From: Pelomonas sp. SE-A7
Lineage (GTDB): Bacteria; Pseudomonadota; Gammaproteobacteria; Burkholderiales; Burkholderiaceae_C
Reading direction: 5' to 3'
Assembly: GCF_030345705.1 (NCBI RefSeq)
Contig: NZ_JAUASW010000001.1
Coordinates: 2,666,001 to 2,730,000 of the forward strand
DNA length: 64,000 nt
Within the stretch, counting starts at the first letter, position 1. Every line of letters starts with the position of its first letter. A program made the position numbers and the translations under genes. The notes under the pieces are model-generated. The model was not told the DNA's origin. It searched no databases and saw only the letters and a program-made list of their open reading frames with translations. Positions 1 through 12,585 of the stretch are shown here, in pieces.

Positions 1-2252
1 GAGCCGTCCGGCTTGGCCATCAGGCCCCGCATGCCGGCCAGCTGGCGGATCTGGGCCGCGCTACCGCGGGCACCAGAGTCAGCCATCATGTAGATGGAGT
101 TGAACGACTCCTGATCCACTTCCTTGCCGTTGCGGTCGATGGTCTTCTGCTTGGACAGCTGCGACATCATGACCTTGCCGACTTCGTCGCCGGTCTTGCC
201 CCAGATGTCCACGACCTTGTTGTAGCGCTCGCCGGCGGTCACCAGGCCCGAGACGTACTGCTGCTCGATCTCCTTGACTTCCTTCTCGGCACGCTCGATC
301 AGCTCGTACTTCTGCTTCGGCACCAGCATGTCGTCGATGGCGATCGAGATGCCGGCGCGGGTGGCGAGCTTGAAGCCGCTTTGCAGCAGCTTGTCGGCCA
401 GCACCACGGTCTCCTTCAGACCGCACTTGCGGAAGGACGTGTTGATCAGGCGTGAGATTTCCTTCTTCTTCAGCGCCTTGTTGATATTCGAGAACGGCAG
501 GCCCTTGGGCAGGATCTCGGACAGCAGCGCGCGGCCGACCGTGGTGTCCACCAGCTTGGTCTCGGGGACCCAGCTGCCATCAGCACCCTTGCTGTACTCG
601 GTCAGGCGCACGGCGATCTTGGCGGTGATTTCGACAGCACCGTTGTCCAGCGCGCGCAGGACTTCGGCGATGTCCGAGAACACCATGCCTTCACCCTTAC
701 CGTTGATGCGATCGCGGGTGGCGTAGTACAGGCCCAGCACCACGTCTTGCGACGGGACGATGGAGGGCTCGCCCGAGGCCGGGAACAGCACATTGTTGGA
801 GGCCAGCATCAGCGTGCGGGCTTCCATCTGCGCTTCGATCGACAGCGGCACGTGGACGGCCATCTGGTCACCGTCGAAGTCGGCGTTGAAGGCCGCGCAG
901 ACCAGCGGATGCAGCTGGATCGCCTTGCCTTCGATCAGCACCGGCTCGAAGGCCTGGATGCCCAGACGGTGCAGCGTAGGAGCGCGGTTCAGCAGAACCG
1001 GGTGCTCCTTGATGACCTCTTCCAGGATGTCCCAGACCACCGGCGTGCCGGCTTCGACTTCCTTCTTGGCAGCCTTGATCGTCGTCGCGATGCCCATGGC
1101 TTCGAGGCGCGAGAAGATGAAGGGCTTGAACAGCTCCAGCGCCATCAGCTTGGGCAGACCGCACTGGTGCAGCTTGAGCGTCGGGCCCACGGTAATGACC
1201 GAACGACCCGAGTAGTCGACGCGCTTGCCCAGCAGGTTCTGACGGAAGCGACCGCTCTTGCCCTTGATCATGTCGGCCAGCGACTTGAGGGCACGCTTGT
1301 TCGCGCCGGTCATGGCCTTGCCGCGGCGGCCGTTGTCCAGCAGCGAGTCGACAGCTTCCTGCAGCATGCGCTTTTCGTTGCGCACGATGATTTCAGGGGC
1401 CTTCAGCTCAAGCAGGCGAGCCAGACGGTTGTTGCGGTTGATGACGCGACGATAGAGGTCGTTCAGGTCGGAAGTCGCGAAGCGGCCGCCGTCCAGCGGC
1501 ACCAGCGGACGCAGGTCCGGCGGCAGCACGGGCAGCACGTCCAGCACCATCCAGTTCGGCTTGATGCCGGACTTCTTGAAGGCTTCCATGACCTTCAGGC
1601 GCTTGGAGTTCTTCTTGACCTTGAGCTCCGAGCCGGTCATGTCGTTGCGGAGCTTGTCGATCTCGATGTCGAGATCCATGTCCTCCAGCAACTTCTTGAT
1701 GCCCTCGGCGCCCATCAGCGCGATGAACTCGTCACCGTACTCGACGCGCTTGGCGTCGTAATCGTCCTCGCTCATGATCGAGAACTTCTTCAGCGGCGTC
1801 ATGCCCGAATCGACCACGACGTAGGCTTCAAAGTACAGCACGCGTTCGATGTCGCGCAACGTCATGTCGAGCACCAGGCCCAGACGCGACGGCAGCGACT
1901 TCAGGAACCAGATGTGGGCGCAGGGCGCGGCCAGGTCGATATGACCCATGCGCTCGCGACGCACCTTGGTCTGGGTGACTTCAACGCCGCACTTCTCGCA
2001 GATCACGCCACGGTGCTTCAGGCGCTTGTACTTGCCGCACAGGCACTCGTAGTCCTTGATCGGGCCGAAGATCTTGGCGCAGAACAGGCCATCACGCTCG
2101 GGCTTGAAAGTCCGGTAGTTGATGGTCTCGGGCTTCTTCACCTCGCCGAAGGACCACGAACGGATCTTCTCGGGCGATGCGAGCCCGATCTTGATCGCGT
2201 CGAAATGCTCGTCCGGCGTGAACTGCTTGAACAGGTCCAGCAAACCTTTCAT
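1..2252 (-). CDS. rpoC: DNA-directed RNA polymerase beta' subunit, N-terminal 750 residues (cut by window edge)
   Basis: This is the largest subunit of RNA polymerase, forming the clamp and most of the active site with RpoB. Only residues 1 to about 750 lie in the window. The N-terminus MKGLLDLFKQF is typical of the family, and an SD (AGGAGAG) precedes the ATG. The zinc-ribbon cysteines C70, C72, C85 and C88 are present. The catalytic loop NADFDGDQM lies at residues 456-464, with the three Mg-binding aspartates intact. The start is 20 bp downstream of the rpoB stop, so the two are co-transcribed and probably co-translated. Nothing unusual is seen in the visible part. Identification is certain; only the C-terminus is missing. 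Confidence 0.98.
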   Translation of the reverse strand, partial: MKGLLDLFKQFTPDEHFDAIKIGLASPEKIRSWSFGEVKKPETINYRTFKPERDGLFCAKIFGPIKDYECLCGKYKRLKHRGVICEKCGVEVTQTKVRRERMGHIDLAAPCAHIWFLKSLPSRLGLVLDMTLRDIERVLYFEAYVVVDSGMTPLKKFSIMSEDDYDAKRVEYGDEFIALMGAEGIKKLLEDMDLDIEIDKLRNDMTGSELKVKKNSKRLKVMEAFKKSGIKPNWMVLDVLPVLPPDLRPLVPLDGGRFATSDLNDLYRRVINRNNRLARLLELKAPEIIVRNEKRMLQEAVDSLLDNGRRGKAMTGANKRALKSLADMIKGKSGRFRQNLLGKRVDYSGRSVITVGPTLKLHQCGLPKLMALELFKPFIFSRLEAMGIATTIKAAKKEVEAGTPVVWDILEEVIKEHPVLLNRAPTLHRLGIQAFEPVLIEGKAIQLHPLVCAAFNADFDGDQMAVHVPLSIEAQMEARTLMLASNNVLFPASGEPSIVPSQDVVLGLYYATRDRINGKGEGMVFSDIAEVLRALDNGAVEITAKIAVRLTEYSKGADGSWVPETKLVDTTVGRALLSEILPKGLPFSNINKALKKKEISRLINTSFRKCGLKETVVLADKLLQSGFKLATRAGISIAIDDMLVPKQKYELIERAEKEVKEIEQQYVSGLVTAGERYNKVVDIWGKTGDEVGKVMMSQLSKQKTIDRNGKEVDQESFNSIYMMADSGARGSAAQIRQLAGMRGLMAKPDG

Positions 2253-2272
2253 GTGTTCTCTCCTGTTCCTGA

Positions 2273-6394
<4,122 letters not shown>

Positions 6395-6708
6395 AAACAC
6401 TCCGTGTCGAGAGCCCGCACCTGGCCGTGGTACGGGCTTCGTCGGCGACTGGCTATTCGGTCATTGCGACCGAAGCTTGGTGGTTGGCCACTACCAACCG
6501 CTGGCGGACAACCCTGGCGTTGCACCAGGGCCCGACCAAACCGGCTCTCTGCAGTCGGATCAGAGAACACTTGAAAGAACCGCGCATCATACCTGATGCC
6601 AGGCCCTTTCAACTGCCCTCAATGGGACTAACCCTTAGACGACTAAAGGGGAGGCCCTCGCGGACCACCCCTTTAGCGCAGCGGAGGGGAGAACCCCTCC
6701 CCAAAATC
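6395..6708 (-). promoter_or_regulatory. rplL-rpoB intergenic region with two hairpins (candidate attenuator/processing site)
   Basis: No gene fits in these 314 bp. Two perfect inverted repeats lie just downstream of rplL. GGAGGGG (6683-6689) pairs with CCCCTCC (6694-6700) over a four-base loop. CTAAAGGGG (6643-6651) pairs with CCCCTTTAG (6668-6676) over a 16-base loop. Neither is followed by a U-run in the direction of transcription, so they are not classic full terminators. In Escherichia coli the equivalent spacer carries a partial attenuator and an RNase III site. The same role here is inferred from position and structure only. Confidence 0.6.
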
Positions 6709-7089
6709 TTACTTGAGTTCGACCTTGGCGCCGGCTTCTTCCAGCTTCTTCTTGGCGGCTTCGGCGTCGGCCTTGGCAATGCCTTCCTTGACGGGCTTCG
6801 GTGCGCCGTCGACCAGGTCCTTGGCTTCCTTCAGGCCCAGGCCGGTGATTTCGCGGACGGCCTTGATGACGCCGACCTTGTTCGAACCGGCTTCGGCCAG
6901 GACGACCGTGAATTCGGTCTTTTCTTCAGCGGCAGCAGCGCCACCAGCAGCAGCGCCGCCAGCAGCCGGAGCAGCCATCGAAGCGGCGGACACGCCGAAC
7001 TTCTCTTCAATTGCCTTGACCAGATCGTTCAGTTCCAGAACGGTCATGCTGTCCAGAGCGGCCAGGAATGCGTCTTTATCGAATGCCAT
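6709..7089 (-). CDS. rplL: 50S ribosomal protein L7/L12
   Basis: This 126-residue stalk protein recruits translation factors to the ribosome, two or more dimers binding the L10 tail. The sequence shows the N-terminal dimerisation helices (MAFDKDAFLAALDSMTVLEL), an Ala/Gly-rich hinge around residues 36-55, and the conserved C-terminal domain containing EKTEFTVVL, KVGVIKAVREITGLGLKEAK and VDGAPKPVKEG. Length and sequence are normal for the family. It lies 48 bp after rplJ in the same transcription unit and is followed by the rpoB leader with its hairpins. Confidence 0.99.
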   Translation of the reverse strand: MAFDKDAFLAALDSMTVLELNDLVKAIEEKFGVSAASMAAPAAGGAAAGGAAAAEEKTEFTVVLAEAGSNKVGVIKAVREITGLGLKEAKDLVDGAPKPVKEGIAKADAEAAKKKLEEAGAKVELK

Positions 7090-7137
7090 GATGTGTTTCC
7101 TAAATACAGATTGGTTGCGTGTGACGATGTCGTCGTC

Positions 7138-7662
7138 TTAGGCAGCAGCCGGGGCTTCGGCCGATGCTTCGGCACCACCACCACGTTGCTGAGCCAGGGC
7201 TGCCAGCACGGCCGCGGTGCGCTGCACCGGCGACTTGAGCAGGCCGGCGATTTGCGACAGCAGGACTTCCTTGCTCGGAACTGCCGCCAGCGCCTTCACG
7301 CCGTTGACGTCCAGAGCCTTGCCGCCGTAGGCACCACCCTTGATGACGAGCTTGTCGTTGGTCTTGGCAAAGTCAGCGATGACTTTGGCAGCCGCGACAG
7401 CGTCTTCCGAAAAGCCGTAGATCAGCGGACCGACCATGCTCTCCGAGGCAGCTTCGAACGAAGTGCCGGCGACAGCACGACGTGCCAGGGTGTTCTTCAG
7501 GACATGAAGGTACACGCCTTGGGCACGCGCGGTGACGCGCAGCTTGTTCAGAGCTTCCACGGTGAGGCCACGGTACTCGGCCAGCGCCAGCGTCTGCGAC
7601 TTGGCAGCTTGTGCTGCGACGTCGGAGACAACGGCTGCCTTCTCGTTGCGATTGAGACTCAA
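7138..7662 (-). CDS. rplJ: 50S ribosomal protein L10
   Basis: This 174-residue protein is the base of the L7/L12 stalk and binds 23S rRNA. The sequence MSLNRNEKAAVVSDVAAQA, the segment KNTLARRA near residue 55 and the Ala-rich C-terminal tail that carries L7/L12 dimers are all as expected. The start codon is TTG, preceded by a strong SD (GAGGAGT) at the right distance. No ATG at the start gives a family-like N-terminus. A weak start and a long structured leader suit the known autogenous control by the L10-L12 complex. It is followed by rplL. Confidence 0.98.
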   Translation of the reverse strand: MSLNRNEKAAVVSDVAAQAAKSQTLALAEYRGLTVEALNKLRVTARAQGVYLHVLKNTLARRAVAGTSFEAASESMVGPLIYGFSEDAVAAAKVIADFAKTNDKLVIKGGAYGGKALDVNGVKALAAVPSKEVLLSQIAGLLKSPVQRTAAVLAALAQQRGGGAEASAEAPAAA

Positions 7663-7954
7663 GGTCTACTCCTCACATTACGCCCTCAGCCTTGCGGCTT
7701 CAGGCACCGGAATCAGCGACCTTCTGTTTCGGGAAACCGCTCCAGCCGAGACTCGACATGGAACCAGATCCTTTGCAGCGGGTTCGCCATCTGCGCTGGC
7801 TGTCGGGCTTGCGCCCTCCGATTAAGCGTTGCCCTCAATACAGCAGGGCTTCACACCAGCGGTCTTGGATGACGCGCGGAAGTTGTTGACTCCCACGCCC
7901 CACCAATTCATCGGCGCGACGCCAGACTCGCGTCGCACCTCAATCGAATGAGCC
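7663..7954 (-). promoter_or_regulatory. rplJL leader (candidate L10 autoregulatory leader)
   Basis: These 292 bp between rplA and rplJ contain no gene. In many bacteria the leader of rplJL folds into a structure bound by the L10-(L12)4 complex, which represses translation. The length, the position and several short complementary segments close to the TTG start fit that role. I did not model the fold or locate a kink-turn with certainty, so the call rests mainly on position. Confidence 0.45.
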
Positions 7955-8665
7955 TTAGGCGGCAGCGCCCGAGGCAGCGATCGACGCGATTTCGACGCGG
8001 GCGCCAACGCCCATGGTCGAAGACACGGCGACCTTGCGCAGGTAGATGCCCTTGCTCGAGGCCGGCTTGGCCTTGTTCAGGGCGTCGATCAGCGCGCGCA
8101 GATTGCCTTCCAGCTTGTCGGTGTCGAACGAACGACGGCCGATCGTGCCGTGGATGATGCCGGCCTTGTCGACGCGGAACTGGACCTGGCCAGCCTTGGC
8201 GTTCTTGACGGCGGTGGCGACGTCCGGGGTCACGGTGCCGACCTTGGGGTTCGGCATCAGGCCGCGCGGGCCCAGGATCTGACCCAGGGTACCGACGACA
8301 CGCATGGTGTCCGGCGAGGCGATCACCACGTCGAAGGGCATGTCGCCCGCCTTGACGCGCTCGGCCAGGTCTTCCATGCCGACCACGTCGGCGCCGGCGG
8401 CCTTGGCTTCTTCAGCCTTGGCGCCTTGGGCGAACACGGCGACGCGCTTGGTCTTGCCGGTGCCGTGCGGCAGCACGACAGCGCCACGGACGACTTGGTC
8501 CGACTTCTTGGCGTCGATGCCCAGTTGGACGGCAACGTCAATCGACTCGTCGAACTTGGCGGTAGCCAGGCTCTTCACCAGGTTCAGCGCATCGCCCAGG
8601 CCGTACAGCTTGGTGCTCTCGACCTTGCCTTGCAGGGCCTTTTGCTTCTTAGTCAGCTTTGCCAT
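7955..8665 (-). CDS. rplA: 50S ribosomal protein L1
   Basis: This 236-residue protein of the ribosomal L1 stalk helps release deacylated tRNA and usually represses its own operon by binding the rplK leader. The family signature is clear: MAKLTKKQKALQGKVES at the N-terminus, VRGAVVLPHGTGK, MPFDVVIASPDTMRVVGTLG, ILGPRGLMPNPKVGTV and the RVDKAGIIHGTIGR segment. The C-terminus is slightly longer than average with an Ala-rich end. The start lies 2 bp after the rplK stop, so translation is coupled to L11. Confidence 0.99.
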   Translation of the reverse strand: MAKLTKKQKALQGKVESTKLYGLGDALNLVKSLATAKFDESIDVAVQLGIDAKKSDQVVRGAVVLPHGTGKTKRVAVFAQGAKAEEAKAAGADVVGMEDLAERVKAGDMPFDVVIASPDTMRVVGTLGQILGPRGLMPNPKVGTVTPDVATAVKNAKAGQVQFRVDKAGIIHGTIGRRSFDTDKLEGNLRALIDALNKAKPASSKGIYLRKVAVSSTMGVGARVEIASIAASGAAA

Positions 8666-8667
8666 GA

Positions 8668-9099
8668 TCAGACGCCTTCCACGATGATGCCCATCGAGCG
8701 GGCCGAGCCAGCGATGGTGCGAACGGCGGCGTCCATGTCGGCGGCCGTCAGGTCCTTCTGCTTGGTCTTCGCGATTTCTTCCAGCTGGGCACGGGTCAGC
8801 TTGCCGACCTTGTCCAAATGCGGGCGCTGCGAGCCCTTTTCGATCTTGGCAGCCTTCTTCAGCAGCACGGTCGCCGGGGGCGACTTGATGATGAAGGTGA
8901 AGCTCTTGTCCGCGAAGGCGGTGATCACCACCGGCAGCTTCAGGCCCGGCTCATAGCTCTGCGTCTGGGCGTTGAACGCCTTGCAGAATTCCATGATGTT
9001 CAGGCCGCGCTGACCCAGCGCGGGACCGACCGGCGGCGAAGGATTTGCCTTGCCAGCCGGAATTTGCAGCTTGATGAAGCCGACAATTTTCTTGGCCAT
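8668..9099 (-). CDS. rplK: 50S ribosomal protein L11
   Basis: This 143-residue protein binds the GTPase-associated region of 23S rRNA. The chosen start MAKKIVGFIKLQIPAGKANP at 9099 has the SD TAGGAGA directly upstream. A longer in-frame extension starting at 9129 would add ten non-conserved residues containing that SD and was discarded. The conserved PSPPVGPALGQRGLNIMEFC segment binds release factors and thiostrepton, and the C-terminal RNA-binding domain ends in TIAGSARSMGIIVEGV. First gene of the rplKA pair. Confidence 0.99.
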   Translation of the reverse strand: MAKKIVGFIKLQIPAGKANPSPPVGPALGQRGLNIMEFCKAFNAQTQSYEPGLKLPVVITAFADKSFTFIIKSPPATVLLKKAAKIEKGSQRPHLDKVGKLTRAQLEEIAKTKQKDLTAADMDAAVRTIAGSARSMGIIVEGV

Positions 9100-9307
9100 G
9101 ATTTCTCCTAGGAGCACCACGGCGGCCACGCCGCGATGCCTGAGTGCTAGCGCGAAGGACTGGGGCTTGCGCCTTTACCTTCGCTCCTCTTGTCCGCCTC
9201 TCGTTGCAGACTGACTACGGGCAGCCAATCAGGCGGCTGCCAGGCCCAGAGACCTTTTGCCTTCGATCCTGCGGATCTCCGGCGAAAGGTTTAACAAACT
9301 GCGTTTG
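9100..9307 (-). promoter_or_regulatory. rplKA leader/promoter region
   Basis: This 208 bp gap between nusG and rplK holds no gene. On the minus strand it contains an inverted repeat GCGAAGG / CCTTCGC with a loop of roughly 20 bases, about 70-100 bases before rplK. It could be a leader structure, as L1 normally represses rplKA by binding near the start of rplK. No confident promoter hexamers were picked. Confidence 0.35.
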
Positions 9308-9317
9308 TTAAACCTTT
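9285..9317 (-). terminator. Perfect 14-bp hairpin spanning the nusG stop codon
   Basis: AAAGGTTTAACAAA (9285-9298) and TTTGTTAAACCTTT (9304-9317) are perfect complements around a five-base loop. The nusG stop codon (9308-9310) lies inside the right arm. Read on the minus strand the hairpin ends in CCTTT, a short pyrimidine run rather than a long U-tract, so it may be a weak terminator, a pause site or an mRNA 3'-end stabiliser between secE-nusG and rplK. Confidence 0.65.
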
Positions 9318-9892
9318 TCCACCTGACCGAAGTCCAGCTCGACCGGCGTGGCACGACCGAAGATCGTGACCGAGACGCGAACCTTGGATTTGTCGTAATT
9401 GACTTCCTCGATCGCTCCGTTGAAGTCGGTGAACGGGCCTTCCTTGACGCGGACGATCTCGCCAACGGTCCATTCCACCTTGGGTCGCGGCTTCTCGATG
9501 CCTTCTTGCATCTGGTTGACGATTTTCATCACCTCGGCTTCCGAGATCGGAGCCGGGCGATTCTTGGCGCCGCCGACGAAGCCCGTCACTTTGGACGTGT
9601 GCTTCACCAAGTGCCAGGTGTCGTCTTCCATCACCATCTCAACCAGCACGTAGCCAGGGAAGAAGCGGCGCTCGGTCACGGCCTTCTTGCCGTTCTTCAG
9701 CTCGACAACTTCTTCGGTCGGGACCAGGATGCGGCCGAACTTGTCCTGCATGCCAGCACGGTCAATGCGCTCACGCAGATTGCGCTCGACAGCCTTTTCC
9801 ATGCCGGAATAGGCGTGGACCACGTACCAGCGCTTGGGCAGCCCGACGGGGGCGGCAGCAGCTTCTGCGGCGACGTTCAGTTGTTCGGTCAT
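9308..9892 (-). CDS. nusG: Transcription termination/antitermination factor NusG
   Basis: This 194-residue elongation factor binds the RNA polymerase clamp through its N-terminal NGN domain and Rho or ribosomal S10 through its C-terminal KOW domain. The NGN domain starts at KRWYVVHAYSGMEKAVERNL (about residue 21). The KOW motif is at VGEIVRVKEGPFTDFNGAIE. The N-terminal 20 residues (MTEQLNVAAEAAAAPVG) are an Ala-rich extension seen in related betaproteobacteria. It lies 19 bp after secE. The stop codon sits inside a perfect hairpin. Confidence 0.98.
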   Translation of the reverse strand: MTEQLNVAAEAAAAPVGLPKRWYVVHAYSGMEKAVERNLRERIDRAGMQDKFGRILVPTEEVVELKNGKKAVTERRFFPGYVLVEMVMEDDTWHLVKHTSKVTGFVGGAKNRPAPISEAEVMKIVNQMQEGIEKPRPKVEWTVGEIVRVKEGPFTDFNGAIEEVNYDKSKVRVSVTIFGRATPVELDFGQVEKV

Positions 9893-9911
9893 CTCGTCGT
9901 TCCTCTTACGC

Positions 9912-10295
9912 TCAGCGCTTCCAGCCCAGGATCAGGTCGTACAACACCCACTCCAGCGTCTTGTCGGTCAGCCACAGGAACAACGCCATCACGACGACGA
10001 AGGCAAACACGTAGCCCGTCATCTGCATCGCTTCCTTGCGGGTCGGCCAGACCACCTTGCGCACTTCGCGCAGCGAGTCCTGACCATAGGCGATCAGCGA
10101 CTTGCCCGACTCGGCGGTGAAGAATGCGCCGGCAGCAGCAGCCAGCAGCACCAGCAATGCGGCCCATTGAGCGATCGGGCCCTGCTTGGCCAGCGCGTAG
10201 TACGCGGCCAGTGCGGCAACCACCAGCACCACGGCGCCGGCCAGCTTGGCCTTGTCGGCGCTGGTAGTGACGGTTTCGACTTGCGTATTGGACAT
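9912..10295 (-). CDS. secE: Preprotein translocase subunit SecE
   Basis: This 127-residue inner-membrane subunit stabilises SecY in the Sec translocon. Three hydrophobic segments are visible (about residues 19-37, 43-60 and 92-112), the long form found in proteobacteria. The conserved cytosolic amphipathic helix SLREVRKVVWPTRKEAM lies just before the last membrane segment and is the diagnostic motif. It is followed closely by nusG and preceded by tRNA-Trp, the usual arrangement. Confidence 0.97.
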   Translation of the reverse strand: MSNTQVETVTTSADKAKLAGAVVLVVAALAAYYALAKQGPIAQWAALLVLLAAAAGAFFTAESGKSLIAYGQDSLREVRKVVWPTRKEAMQMTGYVFAFVVVMALFLWLTDKTLEWVLYDLILGWKR

Positions 10296-10348
10296 TGAAC
10301 TCTTTGCGTATCAGGCAAGCCCCTGCGGACCCGACCCATCAGCAGCAA

Positions 10349-10376
10349 AGCCCGCCGGGATCAACTCCCGCGGGCT
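10349..10376 (-). terminator. Strong GC-rich hairpin between tRNA-Trp and secE
   Basis: AGCCCGC (10349-10355) pairs with GCGGGCT (10370-10376), and inside it GGGA pairs with TCCC around a short loop. On the minus strand it is followed by only TTTG. It may terminate part of the tuf/tRNA-Trp transcripts or protect a processed 5' end of the secE-nusG message. The structure is seen; the role is inferred. Confidence 0.5.
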
Positions 10377-10422
10377 GCTTGCTGGACCACTGGAACCGGC
10401 GATTATCGCAGACGACTTTCGC

Positions 10423-10498
10423 TGGCAGGGGCAGAGGGTCTCGAACCCCCAACCTTCGGTTTTGGAGACCGACGCTCTGCCAATTGAGCTATGCCCCT
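10423..10498 (-). tRNA. tRNA-Trp (anticodon CCA)
   Basis: The minus strand reads AGGGGCA at the 5' end, pairing with TGCCCCT at the 3' end, then a G discriminator and an encoded CCA (10423-10425). The anticodon loop TCTCCAAAA gives CCA for tryptophan. The T-arm GGGGGTTCGAGACCC is intact. It sits between tuf and secE, the common position of trnW in proteobacteria. Confidence 0.97.
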
Positions 10499-10513
10499 GT
10501 GGCCTTCTAAAAC

Positions 10514-11704
<1,191 letters not shown>

Positions 11705-11753
11705 CTTGCGCTCCGAGCGGTCAGATCAAAAAGAAAAGGGAAAGGAAGGGAGG

Positions 11754-11828
<75 letters not shown>

Positions 11829-11913
11829 ATCGACACAGGTTTGACGGCCATCTTGCGGACCGACCGGCAAACCCGTGCCGACATCTCTAACACTGCAGAA
11901 CCGACACCTTTGC

Positions 11914-11987
11914 TGGAGCGGGAAACGGGAATCGAACCCGTGTCATTAGCTTGGAAGGCTAAGGTTCTACCATTGAACTACTCCCGC
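11914..11987 (-). tRNA. tRNA-Gly (anticodon TCC)
   Basis: The minus strand begins GCGGGAG and ends TTCCCGC, T discriminator, encoded CCA (11914-11916). The anticodon stem TTAGC/GCTAA encloses CTTCCAA, so the anticodon is TCC. It lies between tRNA-Tyr and tRNA-Thr. Confidence 0.97.
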
Positions 11988-12037
11988 CCGGGAGTCGCCG
12001 CCACGGACCCGACCAAGCCGGATCAAGGCGTTCGCTT

Positions 12038-12123
12038 TGGTGGAGGAGGCTGGATTCGAACCAGCGTACGCGTTAGCGGGCAGATTTACAGTCTGCTGCC
12101 TTTAACCACTCGGCCACCCCTCC
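12038..12123 (-). tRNA. tRNA-Tyr (anticodon GTA), class II with long variable arm
   Basis: The minus strand begins GGAGGGG and ends with its complement, A discriminator and encoded CCA (12038-12040). The anticodon loop CTGTAAA gives GTA. The long variable arm of class II tRNAs is visible after the anticodon stem. It is the first gene of the tRNA-tuf transcript. Confidence 0.97.
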
Positions 12124-12137
12124 GAAGCGAGCCCACG

Positions 12138-12165
12138 ACTATAGCACAGCAATTGTTCGGGACAA
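12138..12165 (-). promoter_or_regulatory. Sigma-70 promoter of the tRNA-Tyr/Gly/Thr-tuf unit
   Basis: On the minus strand TTGTCC (12160-12165) and TATAGT (12138-12143) are separated by 16 bp. The -10 box lies 14 bp before the first base of tRNA-Tyr, and a GC-rich discriminator follows, as expected for a growth-rate and ppGpp-controlled stable-RNA promoter. Both hexamers are close to consensus in an otherwise GC-rich region. Confidence 0.75.
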
Positions 12166-12297
12166 ACATTTTTTGAGCCAGGGCATCGAGATCGCGACCG
12201 ACGCCGCCCGCTCAAAGCCCGTCGACCACCCACGCGCCGGCAATGCATACGCATCGCCCCAGGCACATGCCGTCACGCACTCGCTGCCTTCGCGACC

Positions 12298-12533
12298 ATA
12301 CCAATCTGGTACCAAGCACAACGAGCCGGACGAATACAAGACCAAGCCCGGGCGCCACAGGAAAAGTGTGGTCGCAGCGCATCAAGGCCGGCAGGTGGCA
12401 GGGAAAACACGAACCCGAAAGTGGTAGCAAAGTGGCACTACCGAGGGATATAGTGGCATGGCATTGGTTGCATCAAGAGGTCCCCTGGAGGCACCAGCCC
12501 CATGCCACTTCATAGATTGGTATGCGCTGGTTC
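12298..12533 (+). promoter_or_regulatory. TonB-receptor upstream region with TGGTAT-type direct-repeat boxes (candidate NagR operators)
   Basis: Four tandem boxes match the pattern TGGYAT-N5-TGGY in the promoter region of the receptor gene. ATACCA-ATCTG-GTACCA (12298-12314) is the same pattern on the other strand. The others are TGGTAG-CAAAG-TGGCAC (12422-12438), TGGCAT-GGCAT-TGGTTG (12454-12470) and TGGTAT-GCGC-TGGTTC (12518-12533, one base shorter). The first is the strongest and the others are degenerate. The same pattern occurs in front of nagK, so regulation by the GntR-family NagR is inferred. No gene fits in the 12124-12585 gap. Confidence 0.5.
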
Positions 12534-12585
12534 CGCGTTTCAACAGGCCGAATTCGAATCCGTTGGCCAAATCGAGGAGCAGTTC

